Notes under the pieces: generated by a model | What the model saw: only the letters and a program-made list of their open reading frames with translations | Databases searched by the model: none | What the model was told of the DNA's origin: nothing | Shown here: positions 43,367-51,407 of the stretch, piece by piece | Numbering within the stretch: position 1 is the first letter of the stretch | Layout of the letters: each line of letters opens with the position of its first letter | Position numbers and translations under genes: made by a program | NCBI RefSeq assembly: GCF_025642135.1 | Contig: NZ_CP106793.1 | Location: 1,843,001-1,907,000, forward strand | DNA from: Streptomyces cynarae | Lineage (GTDB): Bacteria; Actinomycetota; Actinomycetes; Streptomycetales; Streptomycetaceae | Length of the DNA stretch: 64,000 nucleotides | Reading direction: 5' to 3'

Positions 43367-45032
43367 ATGTCGACCCTCACCCGAGTCCGCCTCGCCTACG
43401 CGCGTGCGGAAACCGTCAACCGCCCCGAAATCTGGATCGATCTCCGCCCCAGGGAAGCGGTGGAGGCCGAAGCAAGCGCCGTTGACGCCCGAGTGGCCGC
43501 AGGCGAACACCTCCCCTTGGCCGGCAGGCTCTTCGCGGCGAAGGGCAACATCGACGTCGAGGGCCTGCCCACCACAGCAGGCTGCCCGGCCTACGCGTAC
43601 ACACCCGAAGAAGACGCCCCGGCCGTGGCACGCCTACGCGAAGCCGGCGCCATAGTGATCGGCACGACGAACCTGGACCAGTTCGCAACCGGTCTGGTGG
43701 GAACGCGCTCCCCCTACGGCGCTGTCCGCAACGCCTGCGATCCAGCAAGGATCAGCGGCGGCTCCAGTTCCGGCTCAGCCGTGGCGGTGGCGCTGGGCAT
43801 CGTCGACTTCGCCCTGGGCACCGACACCGCGGGCTCCGGCCGCGTCCCGGCCGCCTTCAACGGCATCGTCGGCCTGAAGCCCACCCGTGGCCTCGTCCCC
43901 ACGACCGGTGTCGTACCGGCCTGCGCCTCGATCGACTGCGTCACGGTGTTCGCCCGTACGCTCCCGGAGGCCGAGCAGGCCCTGGCCCACATGGCCGCAC
44001 CGCCCGATCGCGCGCTCCCGCCGCTCCCCCAGCGGGCCCCGGGCCCGTGGCGCATCGCGGTCCCACCGCTCGCCGACCTCGGCGAACTGGACGAGGGCTG
44101 GGCGGAGGCCTACGACGCCACGGTCGCCCGGATCGCCGACGCGGGCGCCGAGGTGCGAAGCATCGACCTGGCTCCCTTCACGCAGGCGGCCGCGATGCTG
44201 TACGAGGGCGCGTTCGTGGCGGAGCGCTATACGGCGGTCGGGGGCTTTGTCGACAAGTTGATCGCCGAGGGTGGCGCGGGCCTCGACCCGACGGTCGCCG
44301 GCATCATCGCCCGCGCCCGCGACGTCCCGGCCCACCGGCTCTTCGCCGACCAGGCCGCCTGGCCGCGTTGCGGGCCCGTGCCCTGGCGGAACTGGCCGAC
44401 GCGGATGCCCTGTTGCTGCCCACCGCCCCGGGCCACCCCACGCTCGCCGAGGTCGCCGCGGACCCGCTGGGCGTCAACGCCCGTCTGGGCCGCTTCACCA
44501 ACTCCACGAACCTGTTCGATCTGGCGGCGGTGGCCGTACCGGCGGGCGAGGTGAACGGACTGCCGTTCGGCGTCATGCTGATCGGCCCGGCGTTCACGGA
44601 CGAACGGCTGGCCCGGATCGCCCGAGTGCTGGAACCGGAGACGTCTGTGGCCGTGGTGGGCGCACACCTGTCGGGCAGCCCCTGAACCCCCAACTCCTGG
44701 CACTGGGCGCGCGGCTGGACCGTACGACGACCACGGCCCCCGTCTACCGCCTGCACGCCCTGCGCACCGACCCGCCGAAGCCGGGCCTGGTGCACGTCGG
44801 CGAGGGCGGAGCGGCGATCGAGACGGAGGTCTGGCGCCTGCCCGCAGAGGGGCTGGGCCGCCTGCTCACCGCTCTGCCCCGCCCGATGACGCTGGGCAGC
44901 GTGGAACTGGCGGATGGAAGCCGGGTCCCGGGCTTCTTGTGCGAACCCAGCGCCTTGACCGACACCGAGGACATCACGGAGTACGGCAGCTGGCGGACGT
45001 ATGCAACTCGGAGGCAGGGTCAACAGGCCTGA
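43367..45032 (+). pseudogene. atzF: Allophanate hydrolase (AtzF type) interrupted by two frame breaks
   Basis: An amidase-signature enzyme splitting allophanate into ammonia and CO2. The first frame gives the amidase core: GRLFAAKGNIDVEGLPTTAGCPAY (Lys), ISGGSSSGSAVAVALGIVDFALGTDTAGSGRVPAAFNGIVGLKPTRG (Ser-Ser). After FADQA at about 44353-44358 one base is missing, and the sequence continues in a second frame (LAALRARALAELADADALLLPTAPGHP... FTNSTNLFDLAAVAVPAG). At about 44673-44676 another base is missing, and the C-terminal domain (LNPQLLALGARLDRTTTTAPVYRLHALRT...DITEYGSWRTYA) follows in a third frame. Both breaks are at C or G runs, so sequencing error is a strong alternative. Confidence 0.88.
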
Positions 45033-45108
45033 AGGGGCGCGGGGGCTGTGACATGGCGCGGCTCCGCCGCGCGGGCGCGAGCAACCACGGACGACCCGCA
45101 CCCGCCCG
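45033..45108. repeat. Streptomyces-type intergenic repeat with GCGCGG-CTCCG-CCGCGC hairpin
   Basis: The segment AGGGGCGCGGGGGCTGTGAC... followed by GCGCGGCTCCGCCGCGC (hairpin 45056-45072) and GGGCGCGAGCAACCACGG resembles a repeat I recall as common between Streptomyces genes. It lies between two convergent genes and may act as a terminator. Confidence 0.55.
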
Positions 45109-45115
45109 ACTACTC

Positions 45116-47923
45116 TCACCCCACCGACGAGTAGGCGACAACACCCCGCAGCAACTGATCAACCGCCTTACGCGCGGCCTTGCCCACGGTCGAGCCCTCC
45201 ACAGGAGAAGCCGCCGCGATCTGCCCCAGGACGTCGATCACCTGCTTGCACCACCGCACGAAGTCACCGGCCGGCATCTCCGCCTCGTTCAGGACCTCGT
45301 CCAGCCCCTTCCCGCTGGCCCACATGTACGCGGCCCAGGCGAACCCGAGGTCGGGTTCGCGCTGGCCGACGCCCTCGGTCTGGTTGATGCGGAACTCCTC
45401 CTCCAGGGCGTCCAGACGGCCCCAGATCCGTACCATCTCGCCGAGCGCGGCCTTGGCCTTGCCCGAGGGCAGCTTCGGCGCCATGGCGTCGTCGCCGACC
45501 CGGGCCTCGTACACCAACGCGGAGACGCACGCGGCGAGTTCGGCGGGGGCGAGACCCTCCCAGACGCGTTCGCGCAGGCATTCGCTGGCGAGCAGGTCGA
45601 GTTCGCCGTAGAGCCGGGCGAGCCGCTTGCCGTGCTCGGTCACCTCGTTGCCGCGCAGGTAGTCCAGTTCGGTGAGCAGCGCCACGATCCGGTCAAACGT
45701 ACGCGCGATCGTGTTCGTCCGGCCCTCGATGCGGTGTTCCAGCTGCTTGGTGTCGCGCAGCAGCCGGTGGTAGCGCTCGGCCCAACGGGCGTGGTCCTCA
45801 CGGTCGTTGCACCCGTGGCAGGGGTGGGCGCGGAGCGCGGAGCGCAGCCGGGCGATCTCACGGTCGTCGGCCGCCTGGGAGCGCCGCTTGCGGTGCCGCT
45901 CCGGCGGGATGTGCCCGGCCTTGGTGCGCAGCGCGGAGGCGAGGTCCCGGCGGGACTGCGGTGAGCGCGGGTTGAAGGACTTGGGGATCCGCATCCGCTC
46001 CAGCGGTTCGACGGGTACCGGGAAGTCGATCGCGGCCAGCCGCTTGACCTGCCGTTCGGCGGTGAGGACGAGCGGGCGCGGGCCGTCCTGGTACTCCAGG
46101 CCCCGGTGGCCGTTGGAGCGGCCGGCGGGCAGGCCGGGGTCGAGGACCAGGGCCAGGCCCGCGTACTTACCGGTGGGGACGTGGATGATGTCGCCTGGCT
46201 TGAGCTTCTCCAGGGCGACGACGGCCTCCGCGCGGCGCTGGGCGGCGCCCTGCCGGGCCAGCTCGGTCTCGCGATCCGTGAGCTGGCGGCGCAGCCGTGC
46301 GTACTCCTCGAAGTCCCCGAGGTGGCAGGTCATGGCCTCCTTGTAGCCCTCGAGGCCCTCTTCGTTGCGCTGCACCTGGCGGGAGATGCCGACGACCGAC
46401 TTGTCTGCCTGGAACTGCGCGAAGGAGGTCTCGAGGAGTTCGCGGGAGCGGTGCCGGCCGAACTGTTCGACCAGGTTGACGGCCATGTTGTACGACGGCT
46501 TGAAGCTGGAGCGCAGCGGGTAGGTGCGCGTCCCGGCGAGGCCCGCGAGGTGCTCCGGGCTCATGCCGCGCTGCCACAGCACCACCGCGTGGCCCTCGAC
46601 GTCGATGCCGCGGCGGCCGGCGCGGCCGGTGAGCTGGGTGTACTCGCCGGGGGTGATGTCGGCGTGCTGTTCGCCGTTCCACTTGACGAGCTTTTCCAGC
46701 ACCACGGAGCGCGCGGGCATGTTGATGCCGAGCGCGAGGGTCTCGGTGGCGAACACGGCCTTCACCAGGCCGCGGACGAACAGTTCCTCGACGACCTCCT
46801 TGAACGTGGGCAGCATGCCCGCGTGGTGGGCCGCTATGCCGCGTTCGAGGCCTTCCAGCCACTCGTAGTAGCCGAGGACGTGCAGGTCCTCGGGAGGGAT
46901 GGAGGCCGTGCGCTCCTCGACGAGGGCGCGCACCTGTTCCCGCGACTCCTCGTCGTTGAGCCTGAGGCCGGCGTAGAGGCACTGCTGGACGGCGGCCTCG
47001 CAGGCGGCGCGGCTGAAGATGAACGTGATCGCGGGCAGCAGGCCCTCGGCGTCCAGCCGTTCGATGACCTCGGGCCGGCTCGGTGTCCACACCCGGGCGC
47101 GCTGTCTGCGCTCCCGTTCGCGGTCGGCCTCGCGCATGGCACGGCCACGCCTGCGGTCCTGGAACATGGGGCGGCTGGCCTCCATGCGGGCCAGGCGCGT
47201 GAGGTCGGGGTTGACGGCCTTCCGGTGCCCCTCGCCCTCCTCGAACAGGTCGTACATCCGGCGGCCGGCCAGCACGTGCTGGAACAGCGGCACGGGCCGG
47301 TGCTCGGAGACGATCACTTCCGTGTCGCCGCGGACGGTGTCCAGCCAGTCGCCGAACTCCTCCGCGTTGGACACGGTCGCCGACAGCGACACCAGCGTCA
47401 CCGACTCGGGGAGGTGGATGATCACTTCCTCCCAGACGGCGCCGCGGAAGCGGTCGGAGAGGTAGTGCACCTCGTCCATGACGACATAGCCGAGGCCGAG
47501 GAGGGTCTGCGAGCCCGCGTACAGCATGTTCCGCAGGACCTCGGTGGTCATCACGACGATCGGCGCGTCGGAGTTGACGCTGTTGTCGCCGGTGAGGAGG
47601 CCGACCTTCTGTGTGCCGTAGCGGCGGCACAGGTCGTTGTACTTCTGGTTCGACAGCGCCTTGATGGGTGTCGTGTAGAAGCACTTCTTGCCCTGTTTGA
47701 GGGCGAGGTGGACGGCGAACTCGCCGACGATCGTCTTGCCGGAGCCGGTGGGCGCGGCCACCAGCACGCCCTTGCCGGCCTCGAGCGACTCACAGGCCTC
47801 GATCTGGAAGGGGTCGAGGCCGAAGTCGTACATCTCGCGGAAGGAGGCGAGCGCGGTGGCCTGCTCGGCAGCGCGCCTACGGGCTGCCGCGTACCGCTCG
47901 GCCGGGGAGAGGTCCTCTGTCAT
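45116..47923 (-). CDS. DEAD/DEAH-box RNA helicase (Ski2/Mtr4/Dob1-like)
   Basis: A 935-residue superfamily 2 helicase. It has motif I AAPTGSGKTIVGEFAVHLAL, Ia TPIKALSNQKY, II MDEVHYLSDRFRGAVWEEVI, III SLSATVSNAEEF, IV TFIFSRAACEAAVQQ, V FATETLALGINMPARSVV and VI QLTGRAGRRGIDVEGHAVV. The C-terminal DSHCT-like domain is rich in helices (DYLRGNEVTEHGKRLARLYGELDLLASECLREG-type region). A role in RNA processing or decay is inferred. The ATG at 47923 is chosen; the open frame extends 19 codons further. It is the distal gene of the tat-helicase group. Confidence 0.92.
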   Translation of the reverse strand: MTEDLSPAERYAAARRRAAEQATALASFREMYDFGLDPFQIEACESLEAGKGVLVAAPTGSGKTIVGEFAVHLALKQGKKCFYTTPIKALSNQKYNDLCRRYGTQKVGLLTGDNSVNSDAPIVVMTTEVLRNMLYAGSQTLLGLGYVVMDEVHYLSDRFRGAVWEEVIIHLPESVTLVSLSATVSNAEEFGDWLDTVRGDTEVIVSEHRPVPLFQHVLAGRRMYDLFEEGEGHRKAVNPDLTRLARMEASRPMFQDRRRGRAMREADRERERRQRARVWTPSRPEVIERLDAEGLLPAITFIFSRAACEAAVQQCLYAGLRLNDEESREQVRALVEERTASIPPEDLHVLGYYEWLEGLERGIAAHHAGMLPTFKEVVEELFVRGLVKAVFATETLALGINMPARSVVLEKLVKWNGEQHADITPGEYTQLTGRAGRRGIDVEGHAVVLWQRGMSPEHLAGLAGTRTYPLRSSFKPSYNMAVNLVEQFGRHRSRELLETSFAQFQADKSVVGISRQVQRNEEGLEGYKEAMTCHLGDFEEYARLRRQLTDRETELARQGAAQRRAEAVVALEKLKPGDIIHVPTGKYAGLALVLDPGLPAGRSNGHRGLEYQDGPRPLVLTAERQVKRLAAIDFPVPVEPLERMRIPKSFNPRSPQSRRDLASALRTKAGHIPPERHRKRRSQAADDREIARLRSALRAHPCHGCNDREDHARWAERYHRLLRDTKQLEHRIEGRTNTIARTFDRIVALLTELDYLRGNEVTEHGKRLARLYGELDLLASECLRERVWEGLAPAELAACVSALVYEARVGDDAMAPKLPSGKAKAALGEMVRIWGRLDALEEEFRINQTEGVGQREPDLGFAWAAYMWASGKGLDEVLNEAEMPAGDFVRWCKQVIDVLGQIAAASPVEGSTVGKAARKAVDQLLRGVVAYSSVG

Positions 47924-48005
47924 CGTGCTTTCGAGCGTACCGGGAGCCACTGACAACAGGACGATCATTATGCGGATCACGGACGCGGACCGGGGCGCGG
48001 ACGGT

Positions 48006-48042
48006 CGTGGGGCCCCGCCGATGTCCTCAGCGGGGCCCCACG
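48006..48042 (-). terminator. Terminator after tatC
   Basis: CGTGGGGCCCCGC (48006-48018) and GCGGGGCCCCACG (48030-48042) form a perfect 13-bp stem, extendable outwards by ACGG/CCGT. The loop is 11 bases. Confidence 0.88.
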
Positions 48043-48079
48043 GCCGTCGTTCAGCACCTCACATGCCGCTTCCGCGCGG

Positions 48080-49024
48080 TCACGTCACGTCGTCATACCC
48101 GTTGACCCGGTCCGTGCTCGGGGGCAGTGCCCGGTTCGCCGTGACGCTCTCGACCTCGCCGATGTCCTCGGGGGTGAGATCCAGTTCGGAGGCCTCGTCG
48201 TCGGCGGGTCCCTCGGCCTCGCGCCGCTGCTTGCGGCGGTCGTTGAGCAGCGAGAAGGCGACCGCGCCGAAGTACAGCACCCAGATCGGCCCGGCCAGCG
48301 CCAGCATGGAGAGGGGGTCGGTGCTGGGGGTGGCCACGGCCGCGAAGACCGTGATGCCCAGGATCATGGCGCGCCACCAGCCGAGCATGCGCGTGCCGCT
48401 GAGCACACCGGTGAGGTTGAGCATGATCAGCAGCAGGGGCAGCTCGAAGGACAGCCCGAAGACGACCACCATGCGCGTGACGAGCTGCAGCAGGTCGTCC
48501 AGCGGCAGCAGGTTGTCGACGCCGGACGGTGTGAAGTCGATCAGCACCTTCGCGGTGGTGGGCAGCACCTTGTAGGCGAAGAACCCGCCGCCGAGGAAGA
48601 GCGGGACACCGGTGCCGACGAACCCGTAGGCGTACTTCTTCTCGTGCCGGTGCAGACCCGGCGCGACGAACGCCCACAGCTGGTAGAGCCAGACCGGTGA
48701 GGCGAACACCACACCGGCCATCAGCGAGACCTGCAGGGCCAGGGTGAAGGGCGCGAGCAGACCGTTGATCGTGATCCGTGCACACTGCTGGTTGTGGCTC
48801 GAGGACCTCGCCAGCTCCTCGAAGCTCTTCCCGCACCCGACCGAGTCGAGGATCGGCTTGGTGAGGAAGTTGATGATGTCGTTGTAGAAGAAGGCGGCGA
48901 CGACCGTGACCACGATGATGGCCAGCATGGCCTTGGCGAGCCGGTTGCGCAGTTCACGCAGGTGCTCCGCGAGCGGCATCCGCCCCTCGGGGTCCCTCTC
49001 CTCTTTGCGGGCAGACTTGAGCAA
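48080..49024 (-). CDS. tatC: Sec-independent protein translocase TatC
   Basis: A 314-residue TatC with six membrane helices, the receptor for twin-arginine signal peptides. Diagnostic parts are MPLAEHLRELRNRLAKAMLAI (with the conserved HLxELR), FASPVWLYQLWAFVAPGLHRHEKKYA (FxxPxxxYQxWxFxxPGLxxxE) and VFAAVATPSTDPLSMLALAGPIWVLYF. An acidic cytoplasmic tail follows. The TTG start at 49024 has a GAGG site. It lies 47 bases after tatA. Confidence 0.98.
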   Translation of the reverse strand: MLKSARKEERDPEGRMPLAEHLRELRNRLAKAMLAIIVVTVVAAFFYNDIINFLTKPILDSVGCGKSFEELARSSSHNQQCARITINGLLAPFTLALQVSLMAGVVFASPVWLYQLWAFVAPGLHRHEKKYAYGFVGTGVPLFLGGGFFAYKVLPTTAKVLIDFTPSGVDNLLPLDDLLQLVTRMVVVFGLSFELPLLLIMLNLTGVLSGTRMLGWWRAMILGITVFAAVATPSTDPLSMLALAGPIWVLYFGAVAFSLLNDRRKQRREAEGPADDEASELDLTPEDIGEVESVTANRALPPSTDRVNGYDDVT

Positions 49025-49071
49025 CCCACATCCTCATCTCGTGCAGTGGACCGGGAACTCCGGTCCTCCCG

Positions 49072-49353
49072 TCAGCGCTGGGTCGTGTCCGTCGGCTCGT
49101 TGACCGGGCGGGCGCTGGTCACGTCGCCGGGAGCGGCCTGGATGGTGCGCTGGGCCGGGGGCTGCTCGTCGTTCGGCGGGCCGGCCGGCGCGGAGGACTT
49201 GCCCTCCTCCTTCATCGCCTTGGCCTCGCTCTTCAGGATGCGCGCGGACTTGCCGAGGGAGCGCGCCATGTCCGGAAGCTTCTTCGCGCCGAACAGCAGG
49301 ATGATGACGACGAGGATGAGAATGATCTCGGGGGCTCCGAGCCTTCCGAACAT
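49072..49353 (-). CDS. tatA: Sec-independent protein translocase TatA
   Basis: A 93-residue pore-forming Tat component. One N-terminal membrane helix ([25 protein letters not shown]) carries the FG hinge, followed by an amphipathic helix ([18 protein letters not shown]) and a disordered tail. It is the first gene of tatA-tatC. Streptomyces rely heavily on Tat export. TatB is not adjacent. Confidence 0.98.
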   Translation of the reverse strand: MFGRLGAPEIILILVVIILLFGAKKLPDMARSLGKSARILKSEAKAMKEEGKSSAPAGPPNDEQPPAQRTIQAAPGDVTSARPVNEPTDTTQR

Positions 49354-49405
49354 AAGTCTTTACCTTCTCACCGAGGCGGCATTGGGTGGGGGTGCTGTTC
49401 GGTCA

Positions 49406-49423
49406 GTCGGACAAATGTCCGAC
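49406..49423. promoter_or_regulatory. 18-base palindrome upstream of tatA
   Basis: GTCGGACA-AA-TGTCCGAC is a perfect 8-2-8 dyad about 53 bases before the tatA start. It is suitably placed for a dimeric repressor. No second copy was found in the window. Confidence 0.5.
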
Positions 49424-49640
49424 AACCGTGCAGCGATCGTAACGCTCAGGGGTGAACGTGAGGCAATCCCTGTGCGTACTCCCGGTCTGCGGACCGCGCC
49501 TCGTTCTCCGGGCCGCGACCAGCAGCGTACCTGTACGCGGTGGCAAGTAGACAGGGCGAAGTGACTCATTGCGCCTCTTGCGGCCCCTCTTACCCGATCC
49601 ACGGAACACCGTCGCGGTACGGCGCGCGGCGGAGAAGGGC

Positions 49641-49825
49641 ATGCGCCGCAGTACCGGCGGGAGGCGGATCACCGTCGTGAGGCGTATCGGCGGCGGGAGG
49701 CGGGTTGCCGAACGTGAGGCGTGTCGGCGGCGGGAGGCCGGATAGCCGGTGAGGCGATTCGCGGCGTGAGGCGGATTGCCGAAGCTGCGGCGGGATTGCC
49801 GCCGAGCTGCGGCGGATTCATATCC
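49641..49825. repeat. Degenerate 18-20 bp tandem repeat downstream of a small membrane gene
   Basis: About nine or ten units with plus-strand consensus near GGCGKGAGGCGGATTGCC: units begin at GCGCCGCAGTACC, GGCGGGAGGCGGATCACC, GTCGTGAGGCGTATCGGC, GGCGGGAGGCGGGTTGCC and so on, with lengths of 15-20 bases. The last unit runs into the stop codon of the gene at 49818-50012. The rest of the gap to tatA (49424-49640) shows no gene. Confidence 0.8.
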
Positions 49826-50012
49826 TGTCCGCGGCCCGCGCCGCGCCCACGGCCGCCCGTTCCAGGTCCTCCGCGGCACGGTTGATCCGGCGCGCCGAGT
49901 CGGCGACCTGCCGCCCGAGGCGCCGGGCCTCCAGGAAGACCCGGACGGCGAACACACCCAGAACGGCGAGCCCCAGGAACCCCAGAGCGATCGCGAGCAT
50001 CGGCCAGAACAT
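49818..50012 (-). CDS. Small single-pass membrane protein
   Basis: A 64-residue protein with one N-terminal membrane segment (LAIALGFLGLAVLGVFAVRVFLEA) and an amphipathic charged helix (RRLGRQVADSARRINRAAEDLERAAVGAARAADRI). No named family is recognised. Its codon usage and position (11 bases after the zinc-ribbon gene, same strand) support a real gene in the pafBC group. The ATG at 50012 is the only sensible start. Confidence 0.7.
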   Translation of the reverse strand: MFWPMLAIALGFLGLAVLGVFAVRVFLEARRLGRQVADSARRINRAAEDLERAAVGAARAADRI

Positions 50013-50023
50013 GACGTAAGAGC

Positions 50024-50365
50024 CTAGAGGGTCGAGTGCAGCCGCAGGGTCCGCACCCCGCCGCCGGTGAGCAGTTCGACGATGCGCTCCCCGGCCGGCT
50101 TGCGGACGGACGCGCCGCACTCGGGGCACGTGAAGGAGTAGAACGTGGTCTTGCTGGTGGCGCCGATGGCCAGCCGCAGGGCGCTCGCCCCCAGCTCGAA
50201 ACGGGCGCGGCAGTCCGGGCAGCCGGCCCGGAACACCACGTCGGCCACCCGCCTCATCCCGGCGAACGCCGTCCGCACCGACATCTCCGCGGCCCCCGGC
50301 GCCTGCGGCGCACCGGCCGACGCTTCCGACTGCTCCGAGGCACCGGACATCGCCGACGTGCTCAC
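50024..50365 (-). CDS. Zinc-ribbon protein
   Basis: A 113-residue protein. The N-terminal third is low complexity. The rest contains two CxxC knuckles (FRAGCPDCRARFELG and YSFTCPECGASVRKPAGE) that would bind one zinc. No enzyme domain is seen. Its GTG overlaps the pafC stop by 4 bases (GTGA), so it belongs to the pafB-pafC transcription unit. The function is unknown. Confidence 0.82.
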   Translation of the reverse strand: MSTSAMSGASEQSEASAGAPQAPGAAEMSVRTAFAGMRRVADVVFRAGCPDCRARFELGASALRLAIGATSKTTFYSFTCPECGASVRKPAGERIVELLTGGGVRTLRLHSTL

Positions 50366-51390
50366 AGCTGCTGCTCCTGCCTGTCGTACAGCCCGTCCTG
50401 AACCGGATCCGGCACGTCGTACGCCGCGAGCGCCTCGCGGGCCGCCCGGCGGGCGCTGTCCGCGAGATCCTGCGGCGACACGATCCGGCCGTCCCGTCCG
50501 AGCCGCAGCGCCAGCCGTCTGAGCGACGCCGGGTCGGGGGTCCGCAAGGTGATACGCAGCCCGCCGTCCGGCAGCTCATCCGCGCTGTCGTGCGGGTAGT
50601 ACTCGGCGACCCAGCGGCCGCCCGGTCCGACCTCGACGACCACCTCGGGGTCCTCGGCGGCGGGCTGGACGAGCCCTTCGGACAGGTCCCGCAGCTCGAC
50701 CTCCGGGGGCGCCGACGGCTCGTCGAGGATCTTGATCTCGGCGACCCGGTCGAGCCGGAAGGTGCGGCGCGCCTCGGAACGGCGGCACCACGCCTCCACG
50801 TACGTGTGGCCGACGCTGACCAGGCGGATCGGGTCGATCTCGCGCTCGGTGACCTCGTCGCGGGCCGGCGAGTAGTAGCGGATCCACAGGCGGCGACGCT
50901 CGGAGATGGCCCGGTCGACGTCGGCGAAGACACCGCCCTCGGACTCGAACGTCACCGACAGCCGGGAACTGGCGCCCGCGGCCTCGCCGGCGGCGGTCTC
51001 CACCTTGGCGGTGGCGCGCAGCAGCGCCTGCCGGTCGCTCTCCCGCAGCCCCGGCAGGGTGGCCACGGCGCGGGCGGCCACCAGCAGCGCGGTCGCCTCG
51101 TCCGCCGCCAGCCGCAGGGGCTCGGCCGCCTCCGCGCCGAGAGCGGCCGGGTTGTGCCACCAGATGCGCTCGCCGTCGGTGTCGATGTCGAGGAGGTCGC
51201 CGCCGCGGAAGCTGGTGCCGCACATGGGCAGCACGTCGAGGTCCGAGACGAGCTCCTCCTCGGTGATCCCGAACGCCCGGGCGACGTCCTCGACGCGCGC
51301 GCCGGGGCGCTCCCGCAGATACGTCACCAGGGACAGCATCCGCCGGGTCTGGTCGATGGCGTTCGCCGGCCTGGCCGGTTTGCCTGCCAC
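50362..51390 (-). CDS. pafC: WYL-domain regulator PafC
   Basis: A 342-residue HTH-WYL regulator. The N-terminal winged helix (QTRRMLSLVTYLRERPGARVEDVARAFGITEEELVSDLDVL) is followed by a WYL domain (AISERRRLWIRYYSPARDEVTEREIDPIRLVSVGHTYVEAWCRRSEARRTFRLDRVAEI) and a C-terminal WCX part. PafB and PafC form the PafBC activator of the RecA-independent DNA-damage response in mycobacteria. The GTG start is 17 bases after pafB. Confidence 0.93.
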   Translation of the reverse strand: MAGKPARPANAIDQTRRMLSLVTYLRERPGARVEDVARAFGITEEELVSDLDVLPMCGTSFRGGDLLDIDTDGERIWWHNPAALGAEAAEPLRLAADEATALLVAARAVATLPGLRESDRQALLRATAKVETAAGEAAGASSRLSVTFESEGGVFADVDRAISERRRLWIRYYSPARDEVTEREIDPIRLVSVGHTYVEAWCRRSEARRTFRLDRVAEIKILDEPSAPPEVELRDLSEGLVQPAAEDPEVVVEVGPGGRWVAEYYPHDSADELPDGGLRITLRTPDPASLRRLALRLGRDGRIVSPQDLADSARRAAREALAAYDVPDPVQDGLYDRQEQQL

Positions 51391-51407
51391 GGTCGTACCT
51401 CTCCCCC

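Noticed and set aside
49403..49957. 184-codon frame through the 18-bp repeats upstream of tatA
   Set aside because: Irregular unit lengths, Arg/Pro-rich composition and overlap with the small membrane gene argue against coding.
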